A stretch of DNA of 64,000 nucleotides from Chitinophaga sp. LS1. GTDB taxonomy: Bacteria; Bacteroidota; Bacteroidia; Chitinophagales; Chitinophagaceae. A program made the translations under genes and the position numbers. The notes below the pieces were generated by a model, which saw nothing but the letters and a program-made list of their open reading frames with translations, did no database searches and was not told the DNA's origin. Below are positions 44,523 to 54,534 of the stretch, piece after piece. Each line of letters begins with the position of its first letter. Positions within the stretch are counted from its first letter, which is position 1. The DNA lies in the NCBI RefSeq assembly GCF_034274695.1, contig NZ_CP128362.1:372001-436000 (forward strand), given 5' to 3'.

Positions 44523-47239
44523 TATTTATACAATTGGTTGAATAGTAACTTAAAGGTGCTATGTGATTGTCCACGGAATGTGATCTCAGGACCAAAGGCA
44601 TACAATTTACCACTGCCTACAGGTGCTACGAATGCAGCCACACCGTCTTTCAGGTAACTCTGTCCCCATGCCCATCCACTGTGTAAAGGAGTGGCAGTAG
44701 AATACCACATCAGCTTCTTTACATCACCACTGATGTTGAACACAGGACTACGATCAAAATACACATCTGTCTTTGCATGCATACCGGCATTTTCGGCAGC
44801 CGTAGTATCTACATCTGCAATCAATAAGCTACCCGGTATATATAGTTTACTACCAGTTAATGTCTTATTCGTTTTAGGATCGATGAGTGCATTTTTCACA
44901 GGCAGTTTTAAATGATAGGCCAGATTCGTGCTGGTGCCAATCGTAACAATATTACCACCCGCTTCCAGGAATTTCTTCAACTGAGGAACAGAAGTATCTG
45001 CAGTGATACGACCTAACCATGGTTTGAATTCAGCAGACAACTCTTCTGCCTTAGGCAACTTGCCAAACCAGTAACTATCTCTCTTTGGTTTGCCTGTATC
45101 AGGAATAGCCCCAGTGGCAAATAAGATGATATCATATTTCTTACGCAGGTCCCCTTTGTCAATTTCCTGTGAATAAATCATGGTACACTTATAATGATAT
45201 TGCTCCATCAGCCATTGCATCCAACCGGCAGGAATAGAACCACCATAAGTATTCCAGATGGCAATCCGTGCAGGCGCTACAGCCTTTAATCCCGTAGGCG
45301 CCACATCAGCAGCAGTGACGGTTATACCCAGTTCGGTAGTCGCTTTTGTTAATATCTCTGTTGCTTTTGAAGAAACAGGTACATAGAACATACCTGAAGA
45401 TATACGGGATACTTTTACACCTGCATTCAGCAGATCATTCACGGCAATGAATACATTATTGCCGGACGGGCTCAGGTAATATCCTTTTTTCCCAACAGGT
45501 AATGTCTTTGATGCCGGTGATTCTATCTGTCCATAAGGCAATTGTGCCAATGGCACATTTATTGCATCCAGTACCCGATCGAATTTCACCCCCATCTGGA
45601 AAGCCAGTGTCCAACCCGCTGCATCATAAGGTCTGATAGGAGGACCTCCCGGATACTGAAAATCATTCGGGTGATCCTGTGGTTCAAACATGTCTAATAC
45701 ATGCGGACGAAATGCCTGTGCTGCTTTTACTACATAAGAACCCGCAGGATATTGCTTACCTGCTATAGTAAAATCAGCAGTTGCTTTGTGAATAGTCACA
45801 CCTGCCCGACTCAGTGCATTGATGAACTTCACCGCTGTTGGAAAATCTTCCTGATCTGCAGGAATGATATAAGCCCTCGCATCCCTGTATATGGGATTTT
45901 TAAAATAAGCATCAAAGAAGTTATTCTTTATAGTATCTTCTTTTCCAAGTGAAAGATCTCCACCACCTTCTTCTTTTTTAGCGGTATCTTTTTTAGTGGT
46001 ATCTTTTTTAGATGCCGCCAACTTAATACTATCTACCAGGCGTGGATAGAACGTCCAGTGATCTTCGTTCCCTCTGTCAATCGCATTCTTACCCATATGA
46101 TAGATGTTGTACAACAACGTACTCCTATATTTCGCAGCATAATCCAATACCGCATAGTTCAGCGAAACGGAATAATCTATTGACTGACGGAAATGCCATT
46201 CCTGTGGCACCACCGGATTAGGTGTCGCACCATTTGGAATCAACCTGTCCGGCGCCAATGGCACAGTCTCAGGTGTAGGCCCCCCAATGATCTCCGTCAG
46301 CAAACCCACCATGTTATGAAAGTAGGGTGCTGTACGCAACCCACCATTCCACCATGTGGAAAACTGAGATCCTCCCCGTTGTGTATACCCCGGTTTATTC
46401 TCTACATTCAAACGGTTATTCATAGCCGCACCCACTGCATCTATACTAGTTACTATGAGCGGATCAAATACATAATTGAAAGGATCACGATACGGAGGTC
46501 CTGCCAGTACAGAACCTGCAGGTCCACGCTGGTGATGGTTGTACATGATCTGCGGTATCCATTCTACGAACAGTTGTCTGCTGATGTTCTGGCTCTCTTT
46601 CATATTCATCATATAAAAGTCACGGTTGTTATCATGGCCTACATACTTCTCATACAACCTTGGAATGTTCATGGCCCGCTTCTTTGGATCTTCCGTTCGC
46701 ATATACCAGTTGGCTACCAGCTCCTGTCCATCAGGGTTGGCGTGCGTAAAGAGGATGATCACATTTTGCAGGATGTTCATTGTTTCCTCATCTGTACGCG
46801 ACACTAACTGGTACATACTTTCTATGAGCTGATGAGAACCGACTACTTCCGTAGCATGTAAACCACCATCAATCCATACCACCGCTTTACCTGTTGCAGC
46901 CAGTGCGTGTGCCTGATCATCGGTAAGACCTTCGGCATGTGCCAGTTGCTGGGAAATAGTTTTGTACTTTTCCAGTTGCTGGATGTTTTCAGGTGCAGAG
47001 ACAATGAGCATGTACTGGTGCCGGCCCTCTTCTGTGAGACCAATGTCTACCAGTTTCGTTCTGTTGCTGGCTGATAGTTTTTTGAAATAAGCTTCCGTTT
47101 GTGTGTAGTTGGCCAGTTGGTAATCATCTCCGATATTGAATCCAAAATGTTCTTTCGGAGAAGGGATCTGCTGTTGTGCCCATGCTGTGGTCGTTGAGAG
47201 CGTGAGCACCATCAGCATGCCGTAGAATGTTCTAGTCAT
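44522..47239 (-). CDS. Exported M14 family zinc carboxypeptidase (copy 1)
   Basis: This 905-residue protein has a signal peptide ending TTAWAQ. It has the same layout as the copy at 40356: GGLHATEVVG, THANPDGQELVANWYMR, YNHHQRGPAGS, LLTEIIGGPTPE, then a long C-terminal region with FLEAGGNIVTIGTSTNLA. It differs by an inserted lysine-rich stretch near residue 410 (SKKDTTKKDTAKKEEGG). A 56-base segment is identical in DNA to the other copy. It lies between the M20 gene (9-base gap) and the M20D gene (overlap). Confidence 0.9.
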   Translation of the reverse strand: MTRTFYGMLMVLTLSTTTAWAQQQIPSPKEHFGFNIGDDYQLANYTQTEAYFKKLSASNRTKLVDIGLTEEGRHQYMLIVSAPENIQQLEKYKTISQQLAHAEGLTDDQAHALAATGKAVVWIDGGLHATEVVGSHQLIESMYQLVSRTDEETMNILQNVIILFTHANPDGQELVANWYMRTEDPKKRAMNIPRLYEKYVGHDNNRDFYMMNMKESQNISRQLFVEWIPQIMYNHHQRGPAGSVLAGPPYRDPFNYVFDPLIVTSIDAVGAAMNNRLNVENKPGYTQRGGSQFSTWWNGGLRTAPYFHNMVGLLTEIIGGPTPETVPLAPDRLIPNGATPNPVVPQEWHFRQSIDYSVSLNYAVLDYAAKYRSTLLYNIYHMGKNAIDRGNEDHWTFYPRLVDSIKLAASKKDTTKKDTAKKEEGGGDLSLGKEDTIKNNFFDAYFKNPIYRDARAYIIPADQEDFPTAVKFINALSRAGVTIHKATADFTIAGKQYPAGSYVVKAAQAFRPHVLDMFEPQDHPNDFQYPGGPPIRPYDAAGWTLAFQMGVKFDRVLDAINVPLAQLPYGQIESPASKTLPVGKKGYYLSPSGNNVFIAVNDLLNAGVKVSRISSGMFYVPVSSKATEILTKATTELGITVTAADVAPTGLKAVAPARIAIWNTYGGSIPAGWMQWLMEQYHYKCTMIYSQEIDKGDLRKKYDIILFATGAIPDTGKPKRDSYWFGKLPKAEELSAEFKPWLGRITADTSVPQLKKFLEAGGNIVTIGTSTNLAYHLKLPVKNALIDPKTNKTLTGSKLYIPGSLLIADVDTTAAENAGMHAKTDVYFDRSPVFNISGDVKKLMWYSTATPLHSGWAWGQSYLKDGVAAFVAPVGSGKLYAFGPEITFRGQSHSTFKLLFNQLYK

Positions 47240-47248
47240 AAGCCTTTG

Positions 47249-48544
47249 TTATTTTGCTATACCGGCTTCCGCCAATAAGATCAATAGAGCCTGCTGGATG
47301 CCCTTATATCCTTTATCATTCACCCACCATTCAGGGAGTGCATGTGCATTGCCGCCTATACCACCGGAACCAATGGTAATGGCGGGTACGCCTTTGGATA
47401 TAGGAATATTGGAATTCGTAGAACCTACCCTCAGTGAAGGTGTGTCTCCCATATAAGTTACGACGGCCATCATGTGCTGTATCAATAGCTGTGTAGTATC
47501 ACCCACACCTGATGGACGATCGCCGATCAGTTTCATGTCGACGGTGAGATCGACACCTGATTTCTTCATTTTATTCTCTTCTGCCAGTGCGCGGGCCACG
47601 GCTGCGTGCAATAATTTATCACAGTTATCCACACGTTCCGGACTTTCTGATCGCATATCCACCTCCATCCATGATTCAAATGGAATAGAGTTCACCGATG
47701 TACCACCACCTATCACACCTACATTGTAAGTAAGTCGTAAACCGGGTGCCTGTGTGAGTGAATCAGCAGCTACACACCAGTAGGCAATGGCACGACCCAG
47801 TGCATTGTGTGGGTTACCCAACCCAAAAGAACCGGAGGAATGACCACCCGGACCTTTGAAAGTAACACGATACCGATGCGAGCCTAAACCTCTGTGTGTA
47901 ATGCTTTCGCTATTCCAGCCATCTATGGCGATGTAACTATCTATCTTTCCGGGACCTTTGTCGCTGAACAGGTTCTTTACACCTCTCAGATCACCCTGTC
48001 CTTCTTCACCCACAGTGCCGATGAATAGCACATTGGCACTGGTTTCAATACCCGTCTTTTCCATAGCGGTCAATACCGTCAGTACAACGGACAATGCCCT
48101 TGTATCATCAGCAATACCCGGTGCTGCCAGCGTATCGCCCCTATGTTTGACTTTAGTATCGGTGCCTTCAGGGAATACGGTATCCATATGGCCTTCGAGT
48201 ACCACCGTCTTCTTACCATCTTTGCCTTTGCGCAGTGCAATTACATTCCCCACATTATCTATCCACACACTATCCGCACCCGCTGCTTTCAGCATAGAGG
48301 CATATTGCTTCGCCCTCACCTCCTCCTGGTAGGGAGGTGCAGGTATTTCTGTCAGTAAGATGTGATTAGCCATCGTCTGTGGTTCCATCTCCACAATCGT
48401 CTGAAAGGCTTTTTTCACCGATGGTTTCTCTGCAAGCGATTTGATTTCGGTTACGTATTTCTTATCTGCCACGCCTTTGCGGTCCTGTGCATACATACTC
48501 ATCACCGTATGCAACAGTGCAGCTGTCAATATTATTTTTCTCAT
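47249..48544 (-). CDS. Exported M20 family metallopeptidase
   Basis: This 431-residue protein has a signal peptide ending SMYAQ. It contains EGHMDTVFPEG (first metal ligand), GIADDTRALSVVL (bridging aspartate), GTVGEEGQGDLRG (catalytic and metal glutamates), GPGGHSSGSFG in the dimerisation domain and GGNAHALPEWW near the end, the pattern of peptidase T/ArgE-type di-zinc enzymes. It likely cleaves di- or tripeptides outside the cytoplasm. It follows the lipoprotein gene by 3 bases. Confidence 0.9.
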   Translation of the reverse strand: MRKIILTAALLHTVMSMYAQDRKGVADKKYVTEIKSLAEKPSVKKAFQTIVEMEPQTMANHILLTEIPAPPYQEEVRAKQYASMLKAAGADSVWIDNVGNVIALRKGKDGKKTVVLEGHMDTVFPEGTDTKVKHRGDTLAAPGIADDTRALSVVLTVLTAMEKTGIETSANVLFIGTVGEEGQGDLRGVKNLFSDKGPGKIDSYIAIDGWNSESITHRGLGSHRYRVTFKGPGGHSSGSFGLGNPHNALGRAIAYWCVAADSLTQAPGLRLTYNVGVIGGGTSVNSIPFESWMEVDMRSESPERVDNCDKLLHAAVARALAEENKMKKSGVDLTVDMKLIGDRPSGVGDTTQLLIQHMMAVVTYMGDTPSLRVGSTNSNIPISKGVPAITIGSGGIGGNAHALPEWWVNDKGYKGIQQALLILLAEAGIAK

Positions 48545-48547
48545 TAC

Positions 48548-49165
48548 TTACTGGTTTTTAAATCTTACTCCAACCCGACAGTCACCCGGTTCGCCACGGG
48601 ATTCATCACAGATATTATTATAGAAGGTGACCACCCTCCTGCCATCGGACAGGTTTACAATGAATTTGAAAAGAAAATAATCGTTGACAGCCACTGCACT
48701 AAGGTCAACATTATTTAGTGCTGCTAATTCCGCTGCTGTGAAGTTAAAAGTTTTTGGGAATTCTGTAACAGTTTCGTACAAATGGTCATTCGTACCTACG
48801 ATACTGGGCAGCGGAAACTGTGCTATATTGGTATATTGGTTACCTGGCGAAGAGATCACCAAAGGATAAGCGGGCACACTACTCTCTGCTTTGTTGTAAC
48901 TGTTGTATACTTCAATAGAAGTGACCGTTACCTTATTGAACCCTGCCCATTCCAAAGTAAATGAAAACTGCTGCGTTGCCAGGTCAGCATCCTTCTTGTT
49001 GAAGAAAACGACCTTCCCTGCCTGACGGGTAGCCAATGCAGATTTGGTGGTATCTATGGTTACAATCGGCACCCCCGTATATTGATAATCTTCCCACTCA
49101 TAGTGTGCTTTCTTACAGGCACCCACACAGATCATTAGTATTGAAAGAATGAATATTGGCTTCAT
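48548..49165 (-). CDS. Lipoprotein of the SusCD locus, unknown function
   Basis: This 205-residue protein has a lipoprotein signal with the cysteine in CVGACKK. The mature part is beta-rich, with ATRQAGKVVFFNKKDADLAT, VTSIEVYNSYNKA and FPKTFNFTAAELAALNNVDL. Small beta-sandwich lipoproteins like this often follow susD in Bacteroidota loci and can be surface-exposed ligand-binding accessories. I do not recognise a named family. It lies between susD (26-base gap) and the M20 gene. Confidence 0.75.
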   Translation of the reverse strand: MKPIFILSILMICVGACKKAHYEWEDYQYTGVPIVTIDTTKSALATRQAGKVVFFNKKDADLATQQFSFTLEWAGFNKVTVTSIEVYNSYNKAESSVPAYPLVISSPGNQYTNIAQFPLPSIVGTNDHLYETVTEFPKTFNFTAAELAALNNVDLSAVAVNDYFLFKFIVNLSDGRRVVTFYNNICDESRGEPGDCRVGVRFKNQ

Positions 49166-49191
49166 AAATAATAATTTGGTTGATAAGTATC

Positions 49192-50781
49192 TTATTTATC
49201 CCAGAACACCGGCGTAATTTGCTGCGCCACCTGCAGACTGCTCACATCATCCCCCAGACTGGTGTTGGCACTCAGCTCTGTTTGTGAATAATACAGCCGC
49301 AGCGGGAAAGTATTGAGTGGCGACAATGGCGTGCGCAATACAGGTAATGCTGTTCTGCGGTAATCATTATATGTCTCCATGCCATTGCCATAAGTCGCTA
49401 TGTATTTTTGTGTCATCACCAGCGATAACTTACCCGCATCATCCGCAGCATCATAGGCTGCTAATTGCTTGTTCACATAACCTGTGATGGTTGCGGTTGA
49501 CATCGTTACGCCTCCTCTTGTAGAGCTGAAGGTGCTCACACTATTCAGATTTGCCGTGATACCATCTGCAAAATTCTGACGGGCATCATCACCTGTACCC
49601 AGCGTGAGTGAAGCTTCTGCACGGATAAATTTCACCATGGCATTTGTAATCAATGGTATGATACCTGATCCTGTACCATCTGTAGAAGCCACCACTTTTA
49701 CACTACCTGTAGCATCGGTATTGGTCAGGTACACATTCGTTGATGGAAGATTATTGATAGGAGTCGCATCGTACAAACCACCAGCCGGATAGATCCCAAA
49801 TGTAGAACGACGATTCAGATCCGCAGGTGCAGCCGTACCATCACCAGGATTACGCCCGTAATACCCATTGCTGTTTGTAGAGTTATTCAACCCAGCAGTA
49901 GCATTTTGCCTGAAGATAAAATAACGCAACCTTGGATCATCGTTATTAAATAGCAGGTCAATAAACGCCTGGTTCATATAAAACGTCTTGCTGGATTGAT
50001 ACTCTGAACGATGCCATGGATGCCTGTTGTTCGGGTTCTGCAAAGGACCGAACTTGAATGTATAATCCAGGGTATTGCTATTGATCAAAGTAGAATCTGT
50101 CACCAACGCCTTGATAGCAGTGGCAGAACGGGTAGCATCCACTAACCTGATCTGATTGTACAATTTCAATTGCAGAGAGTGCGCCATCGCCAGCCAGGAA
50201 GTCTTTGTTCCACTGTACATCATATCTGCTGATGCAGGTACCAGTGTAGTAGTGGTCACTTTATTCGCATCGGCAATCGCATCCTGTATCAGCGTGAGTA
50301 CGCTTTCATAAATATCGGCTCCCTTATCAAATGCAGGACTTACATTGGTTTGTCCATTCTCTGCTTCGGAGTAAGGAATATCTCCCCACATATCCACCAT
50401 CAGACTCACCAGATAAGCCTTTTCAAGCTTCGCAATAGCTACATATCCCCAGTCGTTTTCCGTTGTTCCACTAGTAATGATCGCTTCCAGGTCATTCAAC
50501 GTCTGGCTGTAAAAACCATCCCATGGCTCATCAAAACTGGTGCCCTGCTGTTGGTAACGGCCCAGATCTGAAGAGAAGACAGTATGTTGTATAAACGTTT
50601 CCGTACCACTATTCAGCTCATACATGTTGGCTGCCATCGACACTTCGGTAGACGGTAGCAACAGGGAGCGCTGTGCAGTGGTCGGGTTATTCGGGTCTGT
50701 ATTGATATCTACAAACTTCTTACAGGAACAAAGCCCTGCTATGAGAAAAGTATATAAAAGCGTTTTTGACTGCATAATCAT
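49192..50781 (-). CDS. SusD/RagB-type nutrient-binding outer-membrane lipoprotein
   Basis: This 529-residue protein has a lipoprotein signal ending LCSCKK, followed by the family opening FVDINTDPNNPT. It contains YSEAENGQTNVSPAFDKGAD and RAEASLTLGTGDDARQNFAD, typical of the SusD-like_2 group of TPR-based surface lipoproteins. It closes over the SusC channel and captures the substrate. The gene lies 4 bases after the susC-type gene. Peptidase neighbours suggest oligopeptide rather than glycan binding. A third-codon ATG is an alternative start. Confidence 0.93.
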   Translation of the reverse strand: MIMQSKTLLYTFLIAGLCSCKKFVDINTDPNNPTTAQRSLLLPSTEVSMAANMYELNSGTETFIQHTVFSSDLGRYQQQGTSFDEPWDGFYSQTLNDLEAIITSGTTENDWGYVAIAKLEKAYLVSLMVDMWGDIPYSEAENGQTNVSPAFDKGADIYESVLTLIQDAIADANKVTTTTLVPASADMMYSGTKTSWLAMAHSLQLKLYNQIRLVDATRSATAIKALVTDSTLINSNTLDYTFKFGPLQNPNNRHPWHRSEYQSSKTFYMNQAFIDLLFNNDDPRLRYFIFRQNATAGLNNSTNSNGYYGRNPGDGTAAPADLNRRSTFGIYPAGGLYDATPINNLPSTNVYLTNTDATGSVKVVASTDGTGSGIIPLITNAMVKFIRAEASLTLGTGDDARQNFADGITANLNSVSTFSSTRGGVTMSTATITGYVNKQLAAYDAADDAGKLSLVMTQKYIATYGNGMETYNDYRRTALPVLRTPLSPLNTFPLRLYYSQTELSANTSLGDDVSSLQVAQQITPVFWDK

Positions 50782-50785
50782 ACAA

Positions 50786-53700
50786 TTAGAATGAGCACCT
50801 TAAATTGACACCAAATCTTTTAGTAGTAGGAACTGAGAGGTTATCATACCCCTGTGAGTTACCTACACCCAAAGAACTTACCTCAGGATCGAAATTGCTG
50901 TACTTAGGGAAGTTAGGCGCATTGTACCACAGGTTACGACCTGTTACTGAAATGCTGGCAGAGCCGAAAGGTGTTTTACCCAGGAAGCTCTTAGGCAGTT
51001 CATATGCAAGCCCTATTTCTCTTAATCTGAACACCGTCGCATCAAAGATGGAACCTTCCATCACACCACCAGGCCCCATACCACCGTTAAAGAAGTGGTC
51101 TTCGTAAGACATGGCCACATTGTTTTTGATCTTATTCCCATTCTCATCCCGCAGGGCGGTGAGGGTATTTGCATCACCCAGTACCCCCGGTGATACTAGC
51201 TGGAATTCACGCTTCTCTGTATCACGTGTCACACCACGCGACATCATCTGACCCACCGTATTGGAGTACATCTGTCCTCCCTGTTTCCAGTCGAACTGAA
51301 TATTCAGCGAGATGTTTTTAAAGCGGAAGGTGTTCGTAATCCCCACGATGAAATCAGGATTCGGATTACCAATAGCTTTCAGTGCACCAGATACCAATGG
51401 TTTACCTGTACTAGGATCTATCAGTATATTGTTCTCATCATCACGTGCATAAGCTGTACCCTGTATCAAACCATATGGATTACCTACTATGTGCACACTG
51501 CTTGTACCACTCGTACCACCATAACTGAACTTCTCATAACCACCCAGGTCTTTGATCATATTCCTGTTACGGGTAAAGTTGGCATTGATATCCCAGTTGA
51601 AACCATTCTTCTTCTGGATCGGCGATGCATTGAAACCAATTTCCACTCCCTTATTAGTCGCCTCACCCAGGTTTAGGATCTGCGTGGTATAACCAGAAGA
51701 TGGCGCAGCTGTTACTTCAAAGATCTGTGAAGTACTACGCTTGTTGTAGAATGTGAAATCAATACCAATGCGGTTATTGAAGAATTGTAACTCTGTACCC
51801 ACTTCCAGTTCTGTAATGAACTCTGGCTTCAGGTTCGCATTCGTAAGCAGGTTGGACTGTGTTACAATATTATAAGTACTACCACCAGCAGGTGTGAATG
51901 GCAAACCTACATTTGAAGGAGTGGATGCACCACCAAGAATAGCATTGATCTGGTAGAAAGCGGCCGTTTGATAAGGCGAAGCCTCGTTACCTACACGGGT
52001 ATAACCGGCTCTTACCTTACCAAAGTTCAACACATCTTTAGGTACCTGAAAAGCTTCCGTGAACACCAGTGATCCATTCACACCACCATAAAAGTAACTA
52101 CGGTTGTTAGCAGGCAGCGTAGAAGAGATATCGTTACGGCCTACAAGATTCAGGGATAAATAGTTCTTATAATCGAAGGTGATATCCGTGAAGAATGCAT
52201 AATACCTTTGCTTCAGCAGGTTCCTGTTATTCGTAAGTTGTACACCTGTGATGGAACTGGTATTGTTAATATCATGGAGGTCTGCCACGATGATATTATC
52301 GCCATAAAATGCTTTCCTGTCAGTAAAACGCTGGTTCACGTTATTACCCAAAATCGCACGAACAGATATATCGGAAGTTACAGAATGAGTGGCTGTTAAT
52401 AATAAGGTGTTATCCAGTTCCTGTCTGTAGATATTATCAGTAGTGATACTACCTGCGGAGTAAGAAGATGAACCCTTCCCTCTCACGCTCATTCTACGAT
52501 CAGTATACGCATTGAAACCGATTGTATTTTGAACGTTGAGCCAGGTGAACGGATCGAAACCAACAATCAGGTTACCATAATACCTGTCTACATCACTGGT
52601 ATTCGGGCTGTGTTTTACAGACCAGTAAGGGTTATCCACACCTGTATAATCATACACATTACTACCATCAATAGGGTTTTCATAGGGATAGCGGGTGAGG
52701 TCATAACTTGTAGGCACATACATCAGTGTTGACATGATAGACCCTGTAAGACCACCTACTGGCGGGGTCTTCTGGCGGGTGGTTACATAGTTAATGGAAC
52801 CACTTGCATAGAATTTATTTTCAAGTTTGATATTACCACCGATATTCACAGAAGTACGTTTGATTTCATTTTCAGGCACCACCCCTTTGTTATCAGTGTT
52901 AGAAAAACCAGCTGTAAAGTTGCCTCTTTCTGTACCTGATGAAATAGAAATTGCATTCTCAAATACATTCCCGGTACGGAAAAAGTTCTTCGCATTTTGT
53001 GTCGCATAAGAACGGTAAGGCACCTGTATCGGTGTAGTACCATCTGCTTCATAAAACTCAGGAAACACGGCCGAAGTAAACTGCCTGGTTAGCTGATGCG
53101 GAATAGTAGAGCGGGTAGGCAACATGCTTTCCACTCCTTCAAAAGGTTGTCCCCAGGAAGCATATACCCCCTGACGATAATCATTATTAGTACCCTGACC
53201 ATATTTAGTCTGATATTCTGGTAAACCAGCTACCTGTTCAAAAGAATAGCCGGCATTATAAGTGATCTCTGTTCCTTTGCGCGTTTTCTTCTTACCTGCT
53301 TTTGTAGTAATGATGATCGCACCATTCGCAGCTCTCGAACCATACAACGCAGCAGCAGCAGCACCTTTCAGCACTGTCATACTTTGTATATTATTCGGAT
53401 CCAGGTCAAAGGCGCGGTTGGTTACCCCCACACCACCTACCGTAGATGCACCTACACTTGCAAACGTACTGTTATCAAAAGGCACCCCATCTACTACAAA
53501 GAGTGGCTGGTTATTTCCATTCAGCGAAGAGTTACCACGAATAGTGATATTGGTACCACCACCCGCTACACCACCTGCTGATTGAATATTCACACCTGCT
53601 ACTTTACCTTGCAGGGCACGCACCGGATCAGGTTCTGATTTCTGTGCTAACTTATCTGAAGAGACAGTACTTACTGAATACCCCAGGCTGTTCTTTTGAC

Positions 53701-54328
53701 GGGCAATCCCGGCTGCGGTTACCACTACATCATGCAGTTGTTTTACCGCTGCTTTCAGTTGAATTGTACTGGCATCTCCCACAGGTATTTCCATCACATG
53801 ATACCCGATAGCAGTCACTACCAGTATAGCCCCTGATCTTACTTTCAGTGTGAAAGAGCCATCACCGCCGGAAGTGACACCGTTGTTGGTTCCTTTTTCC
53901 ACAATGGTAGTACCAGGAAAAGGTTCGCCGTTTTCACTCAACACCTTTCCCCTGATGACGGTATCCGCTGCTATTATTGGAGTTGCGGGAATAACATTTT
54001 GTTCACTGCAATCTTTTAAAATAATAAAACCGTCATTCACTACGTACTTAATATCCAGCTGTCCCAATACCTTATTGAGTACGCTACCTAATTCCTCATC
54101 CTTTGCCCGGGCGCTTACTTTCGTGTCCATGGCAATGTGATTGGAGCTGTACACAAATTTTACATTAGTTTTATTTTTGATCTGGCTGAGCACATTGCGC
54201 AGACTTACATCATCCGCCTGTAGCGAGATCTTTTTATTTAGAATACTCTGGGCATAGACCATCTTCCCGCAGAGACAGACGAGCAGCGTCATCCGCAGGC
54301 CTCTGGTGATAAAAGCTTTTACACTCAT
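50786..54328 (-). CDS. SusC/RagA-type TonB-dependent transporter with STN signalling domain
   Basis: This 1180-residue protein has a signal peptide ending MVYAQ. In order it has an STN domain (about residues 33-108, DDVSLRNVLSQI and LDIKYVVNDGFIIL), a carboxypeptidase-like beta domain (125-200, GKVLSENGEPFPGTTIVEKG), a TonB plug with RALQGKVAGVNI, ITIRGNSSLNG and MTVLKGAAAAALYGSRAANG, and a 22-stranded barrel ending in an aromatic residue (NLRCSF). It imports a substrate captured by SusD. The STN domain normally contacts a FecR-type anti-sigma factor, and a FecR gene lies directly upstream, so it is also the signal receiver. Confidence 0.95.
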   Translation of the reverse strand: MSVKAFITRGLRMTLLVCLCGKMVYAQSILNKKISLQADDVSLRNVLSQIKNKTNVKFVYSSNHIAMDTKVSARAKDEELGSVLNKVLGQLDIKYVVNDGFIILKDCSEQNVIPATPIIAADTVIRGKVLSENGEPFPGTTIVEKGTNNGVTSGGDGSFTLKVRSGAILVVTAIGYHVMEIPVGDASTIQLKAAVKQLHDVVVTAAGIARQKNSLGYSVSTVSSDKLAQKSEPDPVRALQGKVAGVNIQSAGGVAGGGTNITIRGNSSLNGNNQPLFVVDGVPFDNSTFASVGASTVGGVGVTNRAFDLDPNNIQSMTVLKGAAAAALYGSRAANGAIIITTKAGKKKTRKGTEITYNAGYSFEQVAGLPEYQTKYGQGTNNDYRQGVYASWGQPFEGVESMLPTRSTIPHQLTRQFTSAVFPEFYEADGTTPIQVPYRSYATQNAKNFFRTGNVFENAISISSGTERGNFTAGFSNTDNKGVVPENEIKRTSVNIGGNIKLENKFYASGSINYVTTRQKTPPVGGLTGSIMSTLMYVPTSYDLTRYPYENPIDGSNVYDYTGVDNPYWSVKHSPNTSDVDRYYGNLIVGFDPFTWLNVQNTIGFNAYTDRRMSVRGKGSSSYSAGSITTDNIYRQELDNTLLLTATHSVTSDISVRAILGNNVNQRFTDRKAFYGDNIIVADLHDINNTSSITGVQLTNNRNLLKQRYYAFFTDITFDYKNYLSLNLVGRNDISSTLPANNRSYFYGGVNGSLVFTEAFQVPKDVLNFGKVRAGYTRVGNEASPYQTAAFYQINAILGGASTPSNVGLPFTPAGGSTYNIVTQSNLLTNANLKPEFITELEVGTELQFFNNRIGIDFTFYNKRSTSQIFEVTAAPSSGYTTQILNLGEATNKGVEIGFNASPIQKKNGFNWDINANFTRNRNMIKDLGGYEKFSYGGTSGTSSVHIVGNPYGLIQGTAYARDDENNILIDPSTGKPLVSGALKAIGNPNPDFIVGITNTFRFKNISLNIQFDWKQGGQMYSNTVGQMMSRGVTRDTEKREFQLVSPGVLGDANTLTALRDENGNKIKNNVAMSYEDHFFNGGMGPGGVMEGSIFDATVFRLREIGLAYELPKSFLGKTPFGSASISVTGRNLWYNAPNFPKYSNFDPEVSSLGVGNSQGYDNLSVPTTKRFGVNLRCSF

Positions 54329-54534
54329 AGACGAATTACTTTGTAGATTTCTGGTTGATTAAGGCAAAGCATTCCCTGACCACGTCAGCGCGTAGTGCAT
54401 GCAGGGGCATCTTTTTTTTTAAAACAGGGATTACATCCTGTACTGTTGAAGTTGTAGTATTAGTGAAGCTACTGTCATAGGCAATTGTTTTTTTGTGTGA
54501 TACTTCCTGATCCTGGTTGATAGTTCATGACGAC

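Noticed and set aside
46193..46807. Open frame of 204 codons on the plus strand
   Set aside because: Antisense to the conserved catalytic domain of the M14 gene; a shadow.
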